A stretch of DNA of 64,000 nt, taken from the NCBI GenBank assembly GCA_965267475.1, contig OZ254079.1, positions 434,001-498,000 on the forward strand, given 5' to 3'. Shown here piece after piece: positions 50,760 through 60,186 of the stretch. Source of the DNA: JBCBKU01 sp965267475. GTDB taxonomy: Bacteria > Pseudomonadota > Alphaproteobacteria > Rhodobacterales > Rhodobacteraceae. The stretch's first letter is position 1. Every line of letters begins with the position of its first letter. A program made the translations under genes and the position numbers. The notes under the pieces are model-generated. The model did not search any database. It saw only the letters and a list, made by a program, of their open reading frames with translations, and was not told the DNA's origin.

Positions 50760-51200
50760 ATGTCGGACGCATCGATCAGACCAGCAGTGCCGGGCGACGC
50801 AGCTGCGATCCAAAGGGTTATCCGCGCAGCCTATGCGCCCTGGGTCGAAAAACTGCCGGACTTGCCGGACGTGGCGGGTGGTCTGGGCGACGCGATCGCA
50901 GGCGGCGGCGTTTCCGTTGCAACCGATGGGCAAAGCATTCTTGGCGTTGTGATGATCGGTTGGGACGCGAAAATCCTGCACCTTCAGAATCTGGCCGTTG
51001 CGCCATCATCCGGTGGCCAGGGGATCGGCAGCGCCCTAATCCGTCACGCCGAGAAACAGGCGCGCAAAGGGGGTGCGACCCGGATGCGCCTTGCAACCCA
51101 TGCTGAGATGACGGGCAATGTCGCACTTTATGAGCGGCTCGGCTGGTCAGTCACCGGTCAGGACGGCGCCAAGGTCTTGATGGAACGCACCCTTACCTGA
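50760..51200 (+). CDS. GNAT family N-acetyltransferase
   Basis: A 146-residue acetyltransferase. IRPAVPGDAAAIQRVIRAAY opens the fold, the acetyl-CoA motif is in LAVAPSSGGQGIGSALIRHA, and MTGNVALYERLGW is the typical motif B. The substrate is unknown. The ATG at 50760 has an AGGAT-type site 5 bases upstream. Divergent from thiB; its promoter must overlap the back of the thiamine riboswitch region. Confidence 0.85.
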   Translation: MSDASIRPAVPGDAAAIQRVIRAAYAPWVEKLPDLPDVAGGLGDAIAGGGVSVATDGQSILGVVMIGWDAKILHLQNLAVAPSSGGQGIGSALIRHAEKQARKGGATRMRLATHAEMTGNVALYERLGWSVTGQDGAKVLMERTLT

Positions 51201-51264
51201 CACCCCGCAATCGCTTCCATCCCGCGCCATCCCCCGTTAGACCGGCGGGGAGGGAGCATCGGCG

Positions 51265-52365
51265 ATGAGTTTCAACAGCTTCGGACATGTCTTCAGGGTT
51301 ACCACCTGGGGGGAGAGCCACGGGCCTGCCCTGGGCGCAACGGTCGACGGCTGCCCGCCGGGCGTCCCGTTGACTGAAGCGGACATCCAAATCTGGCTCG
51401 ACAAGCGCAAGCCCGGTCAGAACAAGTACACGACCCAGCGGCGCGAAGCCGATCAGGTCGAGATCTTGTCAGGCGTCTTCGAAGGCGTGACCACGGGCAC
51501 CCCGATCCAATTGATGATCCAAAACACCGACCAGCGCTCGAAGGATTACTCCGAGATTGCCGAGAAATTTCGCCCGGGCCATGCCGACATCACCTATTGG
51601 CAGAAATACGGGATCCGCGATTATCGCGGTGGTGGTCGGTCATCGGCGCGCGAAACGGCGGCGCGGGTGGCGGCAGGCGGTGTGGCGCGCGCCGCTTTGG
51701 CGTCTCTGGTGCCGGACTTGCAGATCACCGGTTACATGGTGCGCATGGGCGAAAAGACCATCGACCGGTCCCGGTTCGACTGGGACCAGATCGCCGAGAA
51801 TCCGTTCTGGGTGCCGGATGCGAACGCGGCCGCAGATTGGGCTGATTATCTGGATGGGCTGCGCAAGGTCGGCTCCTCGGTCGGCGCCACGATCGAGGTG
51901 ACGGTCCGGGGCTGTCCGCCGGGGCTCGGCGCGCCGGTCTATGCAAAACTCGACACCGAACTTGCAGCCGCAGCGATGTCGATCAACGCGGTCAAGGGCG
52001 TGGATATCGGCGAGGGTATGGACGCCGCCGGCTTGCGGGGCGAGGCGAATGCCGATGAAATCACGATGGGGCCGGACGGCCCTGAATACAGCTCCAACCA
52101 TGCCGGTGGTATTCTGGGCGGGATATCGACCGGGCAAGACATCGTCTTGCGCTTCGCGGTCAAACCAACCTCATCGATCCTGACGCCGCGCAAGACCATC
52201 ACGAAATCGGGCGAACGCACCGAGATCGTCACCAAGGGCCGCCACGACCCTTGCGTCGGGATCCGCGCCGTCCCGGTGGGCGAAGCCATGGTGGCTTGTG
52301 TGATCCTCGATCACCTGCTTCTGGACCGCGCGCAAACGGGCGGACGACGCGGACCCATCGGGTGA
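51265..52365 (+). CDS. aroC: Chorismate synthase
   Basis: A 366-residue FMN-dependent lyase that makes chorismate from EPSP, the last step of the shikimate pathway. Signatures are GESHGPALGATVDGCPPG, RPGHADITYWQKYG with RDYRGGGRSSARETAARVAA, and GEANADEITMGPDGPEYSSN-type sequence. SNHAGGILGGISTGQDI is the third signature. Typical length. The stop overlaps the start of the MFS gene (GTGA). Confidence 0.98.
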   Translation: MSFNSFGHVFRVTTWGESHGPALGATVDGCPPGVPLTEADIQIWLDKRKPGQNKYTTQRREADQVEILSGVFEGVTTGTPIQLMIQNTDQRSKDYSEIAEKFRPGHADITYWQKYGIRDYRGGGRSSARETAARVAAGGVARAALASLVPDLQITGYMVRMGEKTIDRSRFDWDQIAENPFWVPDANAAADWADYLDGLRKVGSSVGATIEVTVRGCPPGLGAPVYAKLDTELAAAAMSINAVKGVDIGEGMDAAGLRGEANADEITMGPDGPEYSSNHAGGILGGISTGQDIVLRFAVKPTSSILTPRKTITKSGERTEIVTKGRHDPCVGIRAVPVGEAMVACVILDHLLLDRAQTGGRRGPIG

Positions 52366-53519
52366 CCGACCCGGTCTCAGCCCGGCGCCGCATTCTCTGG
52401 ACGTTCTTCGTGCAGGCCTTTGCGGGCGGAGGATTGTTCGCGCGGATCCCTGATATCCAACAGAACCTTGGCCTGTCCGAGGCCGAGCTTGGCCTTGCCC
52501 TTGCAGGCGCTGCGTCTGGCGGCCTTCTCAGCCTTGGTCTTTCCAGCACGCTGGTTGCGAGGTTTGGCACACGGGCCATTCTGATGACGGGGTTGCCCAT
52601 GCTGGCAGCCACGGCGCTTGCCGCCGCTCTGGCGCCCAGTCTGGCGCTGCTGATCCCAGCCCTGCTGATCGGCGGCGTGTCCTTTTCGGTCTCCAATGTC
52701 GCGATGAACGTCGAAGCGGACCGGATCGAAGCCGCCGGCGACACGCGCGTCATGAACCGTTGCCACGGCTTTTGGAGCCTTGGCATGCTGGTTGCCTCGG
52801 TGGTTGGGGTCGGGGCCCGTGCGATCCCGATCAGCCCCACACTGCATTTCCTGCCGATCCTGCCGCTGGTCCTTGTGGCGACACTGGTCCTCTTCGTCGG
52901 ATACCAGGCCGCGCCCCGGCGCAACACAGGCCAAACCCGGCGCGGTCTTGCCATGCCGGACCGGGTGACACTGCTCTTGATGGCTTTCGGGATCTCGGCA
53001 AGTATCGCCCAAAGCACGACCCAGAACTGGTCGGTGATCTTTATGCGCGACACGTTCGCGGCCCCCGACTGGATCGACACGCTGACATTGCCCGCCTTCC
53101 TTCTCGCCATGTCACTCGGCCGCTTCTTTGCCGATGGGTGGGTGACGCGCTTCGGGACCATAGCCGTTTCGCGCGCCTTGGCGGCCACGGCCCTTATGGG
53201 ATCTTTGCTGGTCGTCACCACGCCCATCCTCGGGCTCGCGATCCTCGGCTTTGCGCTTCAGGGGGTGGGCACCGCGGCACTGTTCCCGATCATGGTGACT
53301 GCGGCGGCCCAGGCCCCGACCCGAACTGCAGAAGAAAACGTGGCGGCTGTGATCCTGGCCACGTCGCTCGTCATGCTGGTCGCGCCGCTTATCGTGGGCT
53401 GGACAGCGGACACGCTCGGGCTTCGCATCGCTTTTGCGTTGGTTTTGCCATTCTTCCTTCTGACTATGCTGCTGGCGCCTCTCACCCGCCCGCAAGGCGA
53501 CCATCCGGCCACGGGCTGA
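52362..53519 (+). CDS. Major facilitator superfamily transporter
   Basis: A 385-residue permease with about 12 hydrophobic helices. VARFGTRAILMTGLPML is the A-like loop after helix 2, NVEADRIEAAGDTRVMNRCHG is the loop before helix 5 seen in YbjJ-type transporters, and DGWVTRFGTIAVSR opens the second half. The substrate is unknown. The start is GTG at 52362, overlapping the aroC stop as GTGA, which argues for coupled translation. Confidence 0.85.
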   Translation: MTDPVSARRRILWTFFVQAFAGGGLFARIPDIQQNLGLSEAELGLALAGAASGGLLSLGLSSTLVARFGTRAILMTGLPMLAATALAAALAPSLALLIPALLIGGVSFSVSNVAMNVEADRIEAAGDTRVMNRCHGFWSLGMLVASVVGVGARAIPISPTLHFLPILPLVLVATLVLFVGYQAAPRRNTGQTRRGLAMPDRVTLLLMAFGISASIAQSTTQNWSVIFMRDTFAAPDWIDTLTLPAFLLAMSLGRFFADGWVTRFGTIAVSRALAATALMGSLLVVTTPILGLAILGFALQGVGTAALFPIMVTAAAQAPTRTAEENVAAVILATSLVMLVAPLIVGWTADTLGLRIAFALVLPFFLLTMLLAPLTRPQGDHPATG

Positions 53520-53550
53520 ACGGGAAATGCGCGGTAGCGCGCCGAATAAT

Positions 53551-54039
53551 TCAAGAAGGAAACCGGCGGGCCATCTCGGATTTCAGCCCGTCCAAGCCCT
53601 TCGCCATGGCCCAGTTGTGGTTCCATGCGAATACTGGCTTCAAAAGGGGCGACAAGACCCGAAGCACCGGCTTTTCGGCCAGGACCGTCCAGTCATAGGT
53701 CAGTTCGGCCATCTCGCCATTTTGCCGAAGGTGCCAGACACCTTCGCCGTCCAGGTCGCCCTCGGCCCGGATCCGCCAGGTCTTGGGGCGGTTCTCTTCG
53801 ACAAGACGCCCAGTCCAGCGCAACCTATAGGGCAGGGCACCACGCGTCAGAACCTGCACCGCTCCGCCGATACCTCGGTCATCGCCGTCGTCCAGGATTT
53901 CGACGTTCAGGTAAACGTCGCCCCACCAATCCACGAAAGAGGCCGGATCGTTGAGGATTTCGCAAACCTCTTCGATCCGGCCCGGAAGTGACCAGTGCGT
54001 CTTCAGGTGGAAGGCGTTGGCGCCCTCCATCCGCGTCAC
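53551..54039 (-). CDS. SRPBCC (START-like) family protein
   Basis: A 162-residue single-domain protein with the helix-grip pattern of polyketide-cyclase/START-like proteins: LPGRIEEVCEILNDPASFVD, YRLRWTGRLVEENRPKTWRI and TYDWTVLAEKP, then a long C-terminal helix. The ligand is unknown. Two starts are possible: GTG 54039, which overlaps the upstream thioredoxin stop as GTGA, and ATG 54030. Neither has a clear Shine-Dalgarno; coupling favours the GTG. Confidence 0.8.
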   Translation of the reverse strand: MTRMEGANAFHLKTHWSLPGRIEEVCEILNDPASFVDWWGDVYLNVEILDDGDDRGIGGAVQVLTRGALPYRLRWTGRLVEENRPKTWRIRAEGDLDGEGVWHLRQNGEMAELTYDWTVLAEKPVLRVLSPLLKPVFAWNHNWAMAKGLDGLKSEMARRFPS

Positions 54040-54443
54040 GCGACGGCGGCGCTCAGCGCAGCGTCCAGCAATTCCTTGATCTGGGCTTCGCTGGTGCCAG
54101 CTACAATCCGGCCGATCTCGTCGTTGCCCTTCAGAACCACAAGCGTGGACCGGCGCGGGATTGCAAGGCTCTTGGTGATGTCGGCCGTCCGATACTCGTC
54201 CCAGTCGACACGCACGAAGCTGATGTTTTCATCGTAGGCCGGGTTCTTTCCGCGCAGCGCGTTGATCACGCGTTCCTGGCGGGCGCAGGTCGAGCACCAA
54301 TCGGCGCCGAAATCGATGAACACGGTTTTGCCTGCAGCCAGTTCGGATTTGACCAGTCCGGGCGTGTACTCGGTCATCGCCTGGGCCAGGCCCGGAAGAG
54401 CGAAAGCGGCGGCGGTAGTGGCAAGAAATGCGCGACGGTTCAT
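54036..54443 (-). CDS. Periplasmic thioredoxin-like protein with Tat-type signal
   Basis: A 135-residue protein beginning MNRRAFLATTAAAFALPGLA, a Tat-like signal, followed by a thioredoxin fold with active site CSTC in FGADWCSTCARQE. The segment usually carrying the cis-proline reads LAIPRRSTLVVLKG, with Ser before the conserved Thr. AAGGAG lies 8 bases before the ATG at 54443. ccdA, 15 bp upstream, would supply electrons across the membrane, so the pair looks like a split DsbD-type system. Confidence 0.88.
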   Translation of the reverse strand: MNRRAFLATTAAAFALPGLAQAMTEYTPGLVKSELAAGKTVFIDFGADWCSTCARQERVINALRGKNPAYDENISFVRVDWDEYRTADITKSLAIPRRSTLVVLKGNDEIGRIVAGTSEAQIKELLDAALSAAVA

Positions 54444-54458
54444 CAAGGGTCTCCTTGT

Positions 54459-55172
54459 TTAGATCGAAACAGACAGATCGATTAGCCAGGGCGGCAGGTT
54501 CTCAATCGCCCAGAACTCGATCATGTGGTGAACTTTGAATAGAATGCCCAGTCCCACCGCCACGAAGGCAGCCCCGATGATCGGGCGGCCCTTGGTAGCA
54601 ATTGACCGCATCAGGGCCTGGCGTTTCTGGATCACAGACCGCGCGCCATAGCCAAGCGCGACGATCACGGTCGAAACACCCAACGCGAAGGTGGCCATGA
54701 TCATTCCCGCCCAGACAACGCTTTGGCCCTGGCTGGCAAGGGATATGGCACCGCCCAGGGTCGGGCCGATACAGGGGCTCCAAACCGCGCCCAAAAGCGC
54801 GCCTCCGATGAATTGGCCGGAAAGACCCGACCGGTCGACATCGTCCAGGCCTGCATCCGCGCGGGCCGAGAAGCCCGCGGTCGCCGTTGCAAACCCTTCC
54901 GAAAAGCGCGGGATCAGCAGGATCAGTCCGAAGCCTATCATCAGAACCGCGCCGACATTGGCGATGTCTTCCGGCGTGATGGGCAATACACGGCTTAAAA
55001 GCGTGACACCCAATCCCAAGGCGACAAAAGACAGGCTCATCCCCGCGGCAAGAACCAGCGGTCCAAACCGACTGGCCTGCAAAGCGGTTGCCAGAACGAT
55101 CGGCAAGACCGGCAAAACGCATGGGTTGATCAGCGTCAACAGCCCCGCGAGATATCCGAAGACAAGTTCCAT
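54459..55172 (-). CDS. ccdA: CcdA/DsbD-type transmembrane thiol-disulfide transporter
   Basis: A 237-residue membrane protein with six helices. The two redox Cys are in the conserved sites NPCVLPVLPI (helix 1) and VWSPCIGPTLGGA (helix 4), which carry reducing equivalents from cytoplasmic thioredoxin to periplasmic partners, for example for cytochrome c maturation. The partner is probably the adjacent Tat-exported thioredoxin. Typical length. First gene of the ccdA-trx-SRPBCC operon. Confidence 0.92.
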   Translation of the reverse strand: MELVFGYLAGLLTLINPCVLPVLPIVLATALQASRFGPLVLAAGMSLSFVALGLGVTLLSRVLPITPEDIANVGAVLMIGFGLILLIPRFSEGFATATAGFSARADAGLDDVDRSGLSGQFIGGALLGAVWSPCIGPTLGGAISLASQGQSVVWAGMIMATFALGVSTVIVALGYGARSVIQKRQALMRSIATKGRPIIGAAFVAVGLGILFKVHHMIEFWAIENLPPWLIDLSVSI

Positions 55173-55267
55173 TCATGGGGAAATAGATCGCCAAATGCCG
55201 ATGGGTCACGAAAAATGTTCTCGAATGAGATCACATACGCGTCAGAAGGCCCGTCCTGCGGCGCAAG

Positions 55268-55292
55268 AAAAAAGGGCCACCACCGGTGACCC
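55268..55292 (-). terminator. Rho-independent terminator downstream of the EamA gene
   Basis: On the minus strand a 7-bp stem (GGGTCAC / GTGGCCC, one T-G pair) with a five-base loop is followed by TTTTTTCTT. It lies about 90 bp after the EamA stop and before the ccdA promoter region. Confidence 0.75.
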
Positions 55293-55381
55293 CTAAGTCG
55301 TCTAGCTACTGTCTTGAACCGAATCATATGCTGCAACGTGGTGATTTGGCAATCATCAAACCGGATTTTCCGGATTTACCT

Positions 55382-56278
55382 TCAGGACATCCCTTTCATC
55401 CGACCACCGCGGTCATCCCGCGTTCCGGCCCATTGCACCGCCAGAATGCCTGCCATGATGACCAGAACGCCGCCGATATCGGTTCGCGTCATCTCTTCGC
55501 CGAGGATCAGCGCAGCGATGGCGACGCCAAGGAACGGATTGAGAAAGTGAAACGTCGCAGCGCGTGTTGCGCCCACCCGGTTGACCAGCAGGAACCAGAT
55601 CCATGTCGCCAGAAGACCCGGCACCAGCAACGTGTACGCAAAGGCCGCCAAAAGCGTCCAACTTGGCTCAATCCTCGGGGTTTCGATAGCGGCTGCCACC
55701 AGGGCCAGGGCTGCGCTGCCCACCAGCATTTGAAGCCCGACGATGGTCAGGACATTGCCACCCGATCCGGTGCCGCGCATGGCAAGCGTCGCTACGGTCA
55801 GGGCCAGCACGCCGATTGCGCACAGTAGAACACCGAACATATCGACACCCGCGGAAAGACGCCCGCACATCACCAATGCGACGCCCAGAAACCCAGCGAC
55901 CAGTCCGGCAATACCAACCCATCCGATCCGTTCACGAAACAACGACCATCCCGCGAATGCGACCCAAAGCGGCAACGAAGACGCGATGATCGCGGCCAGA
56001 GATGCCTCGACGGTCTGCATCGCCACGAAGTTCAGGCCAAGATAAAGCGCGTTCTGGCATATGCCGAATACGATGACGGCAAGCCATTGGCGTCGGCTCA
56101 GGCGAAGCGATCCGCCCATGACCCAGCCCACGCCCAATCCGATCAACCCGGACATCAGGAAACGAATGGCCAATGCCCAAAGGGGTGAGGCATCTGCCAC
56201 GATGACCCGGGCCGACGTGAAGGCCGACGACCACATGACCGCAAAGGCCAACCCCATCAGGATCGCGCGAATGTCCAA
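55382..56278 (-). CDS. EamA/DMT family transporter
   Basis: A 298-residue permease with ten hydrophobic helices in two EamA repeats (about 1-140 and 150-290). MWSSAFTSARVIVADASP and FHFLNPFLGVAIAALILGE are the typical repeat segments. It should export small metabolites or amino acids; the substrate is unknown. No ATG fits the N-terminus: TTG at 56278 (reads MDIRAILMGLAFAVMW) with GGGGGC upstream is the best start; an ATG inside at residue 8 would cut the first helix. Confidence 0.85.
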   Translation of the reverse strand: MDIRAILMGLAFAVMWSSAFTSARVIVADASPLWALAIRFLMSGLIGLGVGWVMGGSLRLSRRQWLAVIVFGICQNALYLGLNFVAMQTVEASLAAIIASSLPLWVAFAGWSLFRERIGWVGIAGLVAGFLGVALVMCGRLSAGVDMFGVLLCAIGVLALTVATLAMRGTGSGGNVLTIVGLQMLVGSAALALVAAAIETPRIEPSWTLLAAFAYTLLVPGLLATWIWFLLVNRVGATRAATFHFLNPFLGVAIAALILGEEMTRTDIGGVLVIMAGILAVQWAGTRDDRGGRMKGMS

Positions 56279-56357
56279 ATCTGCCCCCGGTGAACCAGGT
56301 CTTCTTTGGCAGGTCGCGCAACAGGGTCCAACCCAAAATCTCGCCCCTCTGAACGGC

Positions 56358-56380
56358 AAAAGGCCGCCCGTGGGGCGGCC
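56358..56380 (-). terminator. Rho-independent terminator after the HU gene
   Basis: On the minus strand a perfect 8-bp GC stem (GGCCGCCC / GGGCGGCC) with a CAC loop is followed by TTTT, 23 bp after the HU stop. Confidence 0.85.
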
Positions 56381-56402
56381 TCAAAGTCGGAATTCAGCGG
56401 GA

Positions 56403-56690
56403 TCAGTCGTTCACGCTGTCCTTAAGTGCCTTCGCGATTGTCATTTTGACAACCTTGTCAGCGTCCTTGTGGATCTGCTCACCCGTGGCCGGGTTGCGGA
56501 CCATGCGCGCTGGGCGTTCGCGGCAGTAAATCTTGCCGACGCCGGGGAGAGTCACGGCGCCACCGCCGGAAACTTCCTTTGTGATAACGCCCGTAATTGC
56601 GTCCAGTGCGGCGGATGCGGACTTCTTGTCGCTTCCCATCTCATCCGCCAAGGCGGCGACAAGCTGTGTCTTCGTCATGGGTTTCGCCAT
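56403..56690 (-). CDS. hup: HU-family DNA-binding protein
   Basis: A 95-residue histone-like protein that bends and packs DNA. MTKTQLVAALADEMGSDKKS is the N-terminal helical part, AVTLPGVGKIYCRERPAR the beta core, and MVRNPATGEQIHKDADKVVK the arm with its intercalating Pro in RNPATG. Cys55 near the arm is unusual for HU. GAGGAG lies 7 bases before the ATG. A single-gene transcript closed by a strong terminator. Confidence 0.94.
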   Translation of the reverse strand: MAKPMTKTQLVAALADEMGSDKKSASAALDAITGVITKEVSGGGAVTLPGVGKIYCRERPARMVRNPATGEQIHKDADKVVKMTIAKALKDSVND

Positions 56691-56817
56691 AAGTGCTCTC
56701 CTCGAAATGCCCTCTCTAGGGGCGCATTGGCGTAATCTAACTGTATCTTGTCACAAAACACAACGGTTAGTGGCGTTTTCCCAAGCGGAATCGCGCCAAA
56801 AACGGTGAAAAATGCCC

Positions 56818-58302
56818 TCAAAGGAAGGCTGTTTCCTCAAAACTGCGCAGTTTTCGAGAGTGAATGCGTTCAAGCGGCATTTCGCGAAGCAGTTCCATCG
56901 CGCAGATTCCGATCTTCAGGTGCCGCGCCACTTGGGTTTTATAGAAATCCGAGGCCATGCCAGGTAGTTTCAGCTCGCCATGCAACGGCTTGTCTGACAC
57001 GCACAGAAGCGTGCCATAGGGCACCCGAAACCGGAATCCATTGGCGGCAATTGTCGCGGATTCCATGTCCAACGCGATGGCGCGCGATTGCGAAAGGCGC
57101 TGAACAGGCCCCGATTGGTCGCGAAGCTCCCAGTTTCGATTGTCGATCGTTGCGACCGTTCCGGTCCGCATGATCCGCTTCAGATCATAACCTTCGACAT
57201 CGCTGACCGAGGCCACAGCCTGCTCCAAAGCGATTTGGATCTCGGCCAGCGCGGGAATTGGCACCCAAATCGGCAAATCATCGTCCAACACGTGATCTTC
57301 GCGCAAATAGGCATGGGCAAGAACGAAATCGCCCAGTTGCTGGGAATTTCGCAAACCGGCGCAATGTCCCACCATCATCCAGGCATGGGGGCGCAACACG
57401 GCTATATGGTCGGTCGCGGTTTTGGCATTCGAGGGTCCGACACCGATATTGACCAGGGTAATTCCGCCGCCATCGGCGCGTTTCAGATGATAACTTGGCA
57501 TCTGCGGAGCGCGGGCCAACCCTGCAATCGTTGCATCGGGGTCCGTGATCTCGGCATTGCCCGGCGCCACGAAGCTTTCATAGCCGCTATCCGGATCGGC
57601 CAGAACCGTGCGGGCATAGGCTTCGAATTCGTCGACATAGAACTGATAGTTCGTAAACAGCACATGGTTCTGGAAATGCTCGGGCGCCGTCGCAGTGTAA
57701 TGCGCCAAGCGCGCAAGGGAATAGTCGATCCGCTGCGCGGTGAAGGGCGCAAGCGCCTTGGATCCATCCGGATGTGAAAAGCCGAAACCGTTGACGATAT
57801 CGTCATGGGTGGTCGAAAGGTCTGGCACGTCGAACACGTCGCGCAGGGTAAAATCCATGGCGCCGTCTTGCGGAACGGTCAGACCTTCTCCGTGGCTCAC
57901 GGCAAAATGCAAAGGCAGGGGCGTGTTTGAAACGCCGATCGAAACAGGAACGCCGTGGTTTTCGACCAGCAGCCCGATTTGCTGTTCGAGATAGTTGGCA
58001 AACAGGTCCGGCCGGGTAATCGTCGTCGAATATTCGCCTGGCTCGGCCACATGTCCAAAGCTCAACCGGCTGTCCACCGCGACGAAGCTCGACATAACAA
58101 ACCGGATCTCGGGATAGAAAGCGCGGAAGCGCGATGCGGGCTGTCCCGTCGCTATGGTCTCTGAGAACCGTTCGGCCAGAAACGCGCAAGAAGTGTCGTA
58201 GATCTCGATCAGCCGGACGACGGCAGCCTTTGGATCAGTGAATGTTTCTGTCGGCGCAAGCTTCGGTGTCTGCACGGGCAGGTTGGGATCGGCCATATTC
58301 AT
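56818..58302 (-). CDS. amn: AMP nucleosidase
   Basis: A 494-residue enzyme that splits AMP to adenine and ribose-5-phosphate. The N-terminal regulatory domain (about 20-180; RFRAFYPEIRFVMSSFVAVD, EPGEYSTTITRPDLFANYLE) precedes a nucleoside-phosphorylase-like catalytic domain with NIGVGPSNAKTATDHIAVLR, MVGHCAGLRNSQQLGDFVLA and IALDMESATIAANGF. It starts at ATG 58302, overlapping the ade stop as ATGA. Together with adenine deaminase this makes a short AMP-to-hypoxanthine salvage or disposal route. Confidence 0.95.
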   Translation of the reverse strand: MNMADPNLPVQTPKLAPTETFTDPKAAVVRLIEIYDTSCAFLAERFSETIATGQPASRFRAFYPEIRFVMSSFVAVDSRLSFGHVAEPGEYSTTITRPDLFANYLEQQIGLLVENHGVPVSIGVSNTPLPLHFAVSHGEGLTVPQDGAMDFTLRDVFDVPDLSTTHDDIVNGFGFSHPDGSKALAPFTAQRIDYSLARLAHYTATAPEHFQNHVLFTNYQFYVDEFEAYARTVLADPDSGYESFVAPGNAEITDPDATIAGLARAPQMPSYHLKRADGGGITLVNIGVGPSNAKTATDHIAVLRPHAWMMVGHCAGLRNSQQLGDFVLAHAYLREDHVLDDDLPIWVPIPALAEIQIALEQAVASVSDVEGYDLKRIMRTGTVATIDNRNWELRDQSGPVQRLSQSRAIALDMESATIAANGFRFRVPYGTLLCVSDKPLHGELKLPGMASDFYKTQVARHLKIGICAMELLREMPLERIHSRKLRSFEETAFL

Positions 58303-60086
58303 GTCTCTGCCTCGAAAAGATCGGTGACCTCGAACCGGGTCACATCCACGATCCCCATGTCGGATATCCGAAGCTCGGGGATCACGACGAGCGCCAGAAG
58401 CGAATGCTGCATATAGGCATTGTTCAACGTGCAGCCACAGGCGGCCATGGCATCCACGATGCCCTGCGCCTTTTCGGCGACTTCATGGGCCGGGCTGTCA
58501 GACATCAGCCCGGCGATGGGCAATTCGACCAATCCGATTTCGGAACCGTCCTTCCAGACAGTGACACCACCGCCCACTTCGGCCAGCCGGTTGGCCGCCG
58601 CGGCCATCATCGCCTGATCGGTGCCGACCACAATCATGTGGTGGCTGTCATGGGCCACGGTCGAGGCAATCGCCATCTGACCCTGATAGCCAAAGCCCGA
58701 GACGAAGCCATTGACCACATTGCCGGTGGCCTGATGACGTTCAACCAGCGCGATGCGGGCAACCCCGCCCTCGGTCTGAACCATCCCGTCAGCCACAGGC
58801 AAATCGGCGGTCAGCGCCTTGGTCGGTGCTTGGTTCTCAACCACGCCAATAACCTTGGCCTTCACGCGGTTCGCGCCCTCAGGCGCGGGAACATCAAAGG
58901 CCTCCGCGGCCAAAGCGGGCCCCATGTTCACCGACTGGCGCACGTCCTCGGGCCAAGTGATATGCGGGCAGTTCGCCAGGCAGGTGCCGCCTTCTGCCAC
59001 GAGATGCCCACGCGCATAGACCCGATCGATCGGCAGGGTCTTCAAATCGGTCGTCATGATCAGGTCGGCCCGCCGCCCTGGCGTGATCGAGCCCAATTCA
59101 CGCTCAAGCCCGAAATGCGTGGCGGTATTCACCGTTGCCATTTGCAGTGCGACCAACGGGTCCGCCCCGCAGTCGATCGCGTGGCGCACCACACGGTTCA
59201 TGTGCCCGTCATTGATCAGCGTGCCCGAGTGGCAGTCATCGGTACAAAGCACGAAGTTTCTGGGGTCGAGCCCCTTTTCGGTGACGGCCGTGATTTGCGC
59301 TTCAACATCATACCAGGCCGATCCCAGTCGCAGCATCGACCGCATGCCCTGGCGCACGCGGGCAATCGCGTCCGCTTCCGACGTGCCTTCATGATCGTCC
59401 GCCGGACCGCCCGCGACATAGGCATGGAATGCAGGCCCCAGATTGGGTGACGCGTAGTGCCCGCCCACCGTTTTGCCAGCCGCCTGAGTTGCCGCAATCT
59501 CGGCAAGCATCTTTTCATCGCCTGCAATCACACCGGGGAAATTCATCATCTCACCCAGGCCGATGATCCCGTCCCATGTCATGGCCTCGGTCACGTCCTC
59601 GGCGGAGATCTCATAGCCTGTGGTCTCAAGCCCGGGGGCGGACGGCGCGCAAGACGGCATCTGAACGAAAATTGAAACGGGTTGGAGCAGCGCCTCATCC
59701 AGCATCAATCGCACGCCGCGCAACCCGAAGACATTCGCAATCTCGTGCGGGTCAACGAACATGGTTGTCGTGCCATGAGGGATGACGGCGCGGGCAAACT
59801 CGGCGGGCGTCAGCATGCCCGACTCGATATGCATATGGCCGTCGCACAGGCCCGGTATCAGGAAGGCACCATCGGCATCGACCACCTCGGTCGCATCGCC
59901 AATGCAATGGGACGCGTCCGGCCCGCAATAGGCGAAGCGCCCGTCCGCAATCGCGATATCATGTCCCGCCAGAACCTCACGCGTGTGGACGTTCACCCAC
60001 GCGCCATTCCGGATCACCAGATCCGCCGGCACGCGGCCAGCCGCCACCGCCACAAGGCGGGGCCCGCATTCAGCCCATGTTTTCAT
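58299..60086 (-). CDS. ade: Adenine deaminase
   Basis: A 595-residue amidohydrolase of the bacterial Ade type that converts adenine to hypoxanthine and ammonia. Metal ligands are in IPGLCDGHMHIESGML, GLGEMMNFPGV, the VGGHYASPNL His, and LCTDDCHSGTLIN. The C-terminal ISGFG-like segment is VNGFVSGFGYQGQMAIAST, and VVGTDQAMMAAAANRL is typical. The ATG at 60086 has GGAG 8 bases upstream; the open frame further upstream lacks family sequence. Coupled to amn. Confidence 0.95.
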   Translation of the reverse strand: MKTWAECGPRLVAVAAGRVPADLVIRNGAWVNVHTREVLAGHDIAIADGRFAYCGPDASHCIGDATEVVDADGAFLIPGLCDGHMHIESGMLTPAEFARAVIPHGTTTMFVDPHEIANVFGLRGVRLMLDEALLQPVSIFVQMPSCAPSAPGLETTGYEISAEDVTEAMTWDGIIGLGEMMNFPGVIAGDEKMLAEIAATQAAGKTVGGHYASPNLGPAFHAYVAGGPADDHEGTSEADAIARVRQGMRSMLRLGSAWYDVEAQITAVTEKGLDPRNFVLCTDDCHSGTLINDGHMNRVVRHAIDCGADPLVALQMATVNTATHFGLERELGSITPGRRADLIMTTDLKTLPIDRVYARGHLVAEGGTCLANCPHITWPEDVRQSVNMGPALAAEAFDVPAPEGANRVKAKVIGVVENQAPTKALTADLPVADGMVQTEGGVARIALVERHQATGNVVNGFVSGFGYQGQMAIASTVAHDSHHMIVVGTDQAMMAAAANRLAEVGGGVTVWKDGSEIGLVELPIAGLMSDSPAHEVAEKAQGIVDAMAACGCTLNNAYMQHSLLALVVIPELRISDMGIVDVTRFEVTDLFEAET

Positions 60087-60186
60087 GATGTCTGCTCCAT
60101 GGATCGATTTTCCAGAGTTTCGAGACAGGTGCAAGGGTCATCGCGCGCCCTTGCAACCTTTCGCGAAACCCGGCCCAATGGTGCCG

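Noticed and set aside
55136..55336. 66-codon minus-strand frame overlapping the ccdA start
   Set aside because: It covers the EamA terminator and the ccdA leader, has no ribosome-binding site and no recognisable sequence.
58242..59450. 402-codon plus-strand open frame opposite ade/amn
   Set aside because: Antisense shadow of adenine deaminase; the opposite strand carries all metal-binding motifs.
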